From Nitrospira lenta (GTDB lineage: Bacteria > Nitrospirota > Nitrospiria > Nitrospirales > Nitrospiraceae): DNA of 6,531 nucleotides. This document shows positions 4,748 to 6,531 of the stretch, piece by piece (positions within the stretch are counted from its first letter, which is position 1; each line of letters starts with the position of its first letter). The position numbers were made by a program, and so were the translations under genes. The stretch covers positions 1-6,531 of the forward strand of contig CAMDRK010000150.1 in assembly GCA_945906715.1 (NCBI GenBank). Direction: 5' to 3'. The notes under the pieces were generated by a model. The model searched no databases. It was not told the DNA's origin and saw nothing but the letters and a program-made list of their open reading frames with translations.

Positions 4748-6091
4748 ATGCTATCTGATCGAAGTACCCAGAGCAGCCAGGCGGAAGCGGCAGTCGAACC
4801 TATCGAATCGGTCGGCGTGGAAGTGGTTGCGCCCATCCCGATTCCGGAATATGTCCACGAACTGGTCACCCGAGCCAAGGGGGCCGCTGGCCGGCTGGCG
4901 ACGCTTTCGACCACGGTGAAGAACCGGGCCCTTCTCGCGATGGCAGAGGCGCTGGAAGCGCAGACGGATGCGCTGTTGGCCGCGAACGAACTGGATCTGG
5001 AGGCCTTCGGGGCCGAACCGGAGAAGAAGGCGATGGCGGATCGGCTTCGACTCACGAGCAAGAGGATTGTCGAGATGGCGGCCGGTCTACGCGAGGTGGC
5101 TGCGCTTCCTGATCCACTCGGCGACATGCCGAAGATGTGGACCAGGCCGAATGGGATGCAGGTGGGGCGTGTGCGGGTTCCGATCGGCGTCATTGGAATT
5201 ATTTATGAGTCCCGTCCGAACGTCACGGCTGATTCCGCCGCCCTTTGTTTGAAGTCCGGGAACGCCTGTGTGCTTCGGGGAGGGAGCGAGGCGATCCATT
5301 CGAATACGGCGATTGCCACGGTTCTATCGGAGGCAGCGGAGAAAGCCGGGGTTCCGGCCGGAGCGATCACCTTTGTCGCGCGGCCCGACCGTGAGCTGGT
5401 TCCTCTTTTGCTGAAGCAAGATCGCTACATCGATTTGATTATCCCGCGCGGCGGCGAATCGCTGATGCGCGTCATCACCGAGCATGCCACGATCCCCGTT
5501 GTCAGGCACGATGCCGGCGTCTGTCACATTTATGTCGATGCCGATGCCGATCCAGCCATGGCGGAGCGGGTCTGTTTCAACGCAAAGGTCCAGCGTCCGT
5601 CGACCTGCAATGCGATGGAGACCCTCTTAGTCCACCAGGGCATTGCGCGTCATTGGCTCGCGCCCTTCATCGATAAGTTGGTGGCGGCTCATGTTGAAGT
5701 CCGCGGCTGCCAGAAAACCTGTCAGCTGTCATCGGCGGCTACAGCGGCACGCGACGATGATTTCGGAAAAGAATTCCTCGATCTCACCGTCGCGGTGAAA
5801 GTGGTCAAGAATGTCGATGAAGCGATGGAGCATATTGCCAAGTATGGCTCGCGCCACACGGAAGCCATCGTGACATCCGACTACCCGAAGGCCATGAGGT
5901 TTCTGCGCGAAGTTGACGCCAGCGCCGTACTGGTGAACGCCTCGACCAGGTTGAACGATGGCTACCAGTTCGGACTGGGAGCAGAAATCGGAATCAGCAC
6001 ATCCCGTATCCATGCCCGAGGCCCGATGGGGCTGGAAGAATTGACCTGCTTTAAGTTTATCGTCATGGGGAGCGGGCAAGTCCGCGAGTAG
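4748..6091 (+). CDS. proA: Gamma-glutamyl phosphate reductase (glutamate-5-semialdehyde dehydrogenase)
   Basis: This 447-residue protein catalyses the NADPH-dependent reduction of L-glutamyl 5-phosphate to glutamate 5-semialdehyde, the second step of proline synthesis from glutamate, in the cytoplasm. It has the aldehyde-dehydrogenase-superfamily motifs expected for ProA: VPIGVIGIIYESRPNVTADS (residues 144-163), CLKSGNACVLRGGSEA (167-182), DLIIPRGGESLM (229-240), VQRPSTCNAMETLLVH (281-296) with the catalytic cysteine at Cys287, and the C-terminal signature FGLGAEIGISTSRIHARGP (408-426). The start at ATG 4748 has a suitable Shine-Dalgarno (AAGGG, spacing 7). The protein is about 30 residues longer than the usual length near 415; the extra is a hydrophilic, Glu/Ser/Val-rich N-terminal stretch (residues 1-33) ahead of the conserved helix YVHELVTRAKGAAGRLA. 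No proB (glutamate 5-kinase) is visible in the window. Confidence 0.96.
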   Translation: MLSDRSTQSSQAEAAVEPIESVGVEVVAPIPIPEYVHELVTRAKGAAGRLATLSTTVKNRALLAMAEALEAQTDALLAANELDLEAFGAEPEKKAMADRLRLTSKRIVEMAAGLREVAALPDPLGDMPKMWTRPNGMQVGRVRVPIGVIGIIYESRPNVTADSAALCLKSGNACVLRGGSEAIHSNTAIATVLSEAAEKAGVPAGAITFVARPDRELVPLLLKQDRYIDLIIPRGGESLMRVITEHATIPVVRHDAGVCHIYVDADADPAMAERVCFNAKVQRPSTCNAMETLLVHQGIARHWLAPFIDKLVAAHVEVRGCQKTCQLSSAATAARDDDFGKEFLDLTVAVKVVKNVDEAMEHIAKYGSRHTEAIVTSDYPKAMRFLREVDASAVLVNASTRLNDGYQFGLGAEIGISTSRIHARGPMGLEELTCFKFIVMGSGQVRE

Positions 6092-6531
6092 ATGCCCTTC
6101 GATCCACGTCGTGTCGCATTGGCAACCCCCGGTCATCTCAGTTTTTCACCCAATCTTCCCTTCGCACAGGATCTCGAACAGGCTGGTGGGCGGGTCGTCT
6201 GCCAGACTACGGGGCATCTCGTCTTCTATCGATCGGATGGTCGCCGGTTTCTTGCGACCGATCCGGCAGGCAACCCACTGCATGAATGTGAGTGGGGGAC
6301 CGATGCCGCAGGCGCGGTGGTCCTCCTCCACGCGCGGCTACGGTTGGATTGGGGACAATGGGTCGGGTTAAAGCCGGCCGGTATGGTGAATGAAACCAGC
6401 CTCAATCTCGCGGGTAAGCCTGGCTGGCAACGGCTCACAGCCGATGATTTGCGTGCAATGGCCGCTCAGGCGCTCCGGGTTTCGATGGAGGAAGTGCGGT
6501 TCTTCTATCGGGATGAGGATTTCCTGATCGA
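6092..6531 (+). CDS. Unrecognised protein, N-terminal part (3' end outside window)
   Basis: An open frame starts at ATG 6092, the base directly after the proA TAG, and stays open to the window end (146 codons plus two bases). The protein begins MPFDPRRVALATPGHLSFSP and continues with alternating hydrophobic stretches such as GGRVVCQTTGHLVFYR, AAGAVVLLHARLRLDWGQWV and MEEVRFFYRDEDFLI. There is no signal peptide, transmembrane segment or familiar catalytic motif in the visible part, and I do not recognise the family. The absence of stops and the G/C-biased third positions over 440 bases make it a real gene. The zero-base junction with proA and lack of a strong Shine-Dalgarno of its own suggest translational coupling, so the two are probably co-transcribed. 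Other frames over this stretch are shorter and broken by stops. Confidence 0.75.
   Translation, partial: MPFDPRRVALATPGHLSFSPNLPFAQDLEQAGGRVVCQTTGHLVFYRSDGRRFLATDPAGNPLHECEWGTDAAGAVVLLHARLRLDWGQWVGLKPAGMVNETSLNLAGKPGWQRLTADDLRAMAAQALRVSMEEVRFFYRDEDFLI

Noticed and set aside
4624..5193. Reverse-strand open frame of 189 codons ending in Leu-Val-Tyr repeats
   Set aside because: It is antisense to proA and its repeat end is simply the 9-nt array read in triplets; the composition is low-complexity Ser/Ala/Arg with no motif.
6111..6371. Alternative + strand frame of 86 codons after proA
   Set aside because: The frame beginning at ATG 6092 is longer, open to the window end and directly adjacent to proA; the 6111 frame is its out-of-frame shadow.

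Overview
The window reads as bacterial chromosome of moderately high GC with every supported gene on the + strand. Gene content (a TPR protein, nucleotide-sugar enzymes, proA) and the unusual A/C-rich and G/T-rich intergenic repeats resemble Nitrospira-type (Nitrospirota) genomes. That assignment is from recognition only and is tentative; no rRNA or other phylogenetic marker is present.

Layout: (1) 2-805, the C-terminal part of a long TPR-repeat protein, similar in style to the PrsT-type TPR proteins of exosortase/PEP-CTERM exopolysaccharide loci. (2) 808-963, the first copy of a 156-bp palindromic repeat. (3) 1096-1689, a complete HigB/HigA type II toxin-antitoxin operon, toxin first, preceded by a short palindrome that is a good operator candidate. 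(4) 1711-1866, a second copy of the repeat in the same orientation, 149/156 identical to the first without gaps, so the toxin-antitoxin pair sits exactly between two long direct repeats. (5) 1960-3261, a VipA/TviB (WbpA-like) nucleotide-sugar 6-dehydrogenase. (6) 3262-3553, a noncoding gap with a third, diverged palindromic element. (7) 3554-4558, an SDR enzyme with the hallmarks of UDP-glucuronate decarboxylase (UDP-xylose synthase) and an unusual internal insertion. (8) 4576-4674, a fourth palindromic element built of 9-nt units. (9) 4748-6091, gamma-glutamyl phosphate reductase (ProA). (10) 6092 to the window end, the start of an unrecognised protein whose ATG directly follows the proA stop codon.

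The dehydrogenase and the decarboxylase make chemically consecutive steps (UDP-sugar to UDP-uronic acid to UDP-pentose) and, with the TPR gene, suggest the edge of a cell-surface polysaccharide region. ProA is a housekeeping proline-biosynthesis enzyme and starts a different functional block. The toxin-antitoxin pair looks like an accessory insert.

The most notable structure is noncoding. All four large intergenic gaps carry a member of one repeat style: arms made of short tandem units (9 nt in three elements, 14 nt in one) arranged as an inverted repeat able to fold into one long hairpin. Three of the four also have outer arms of the aggctgaagg type. The tight junctions inside operons (higB-higA, proA-next gene) have none.
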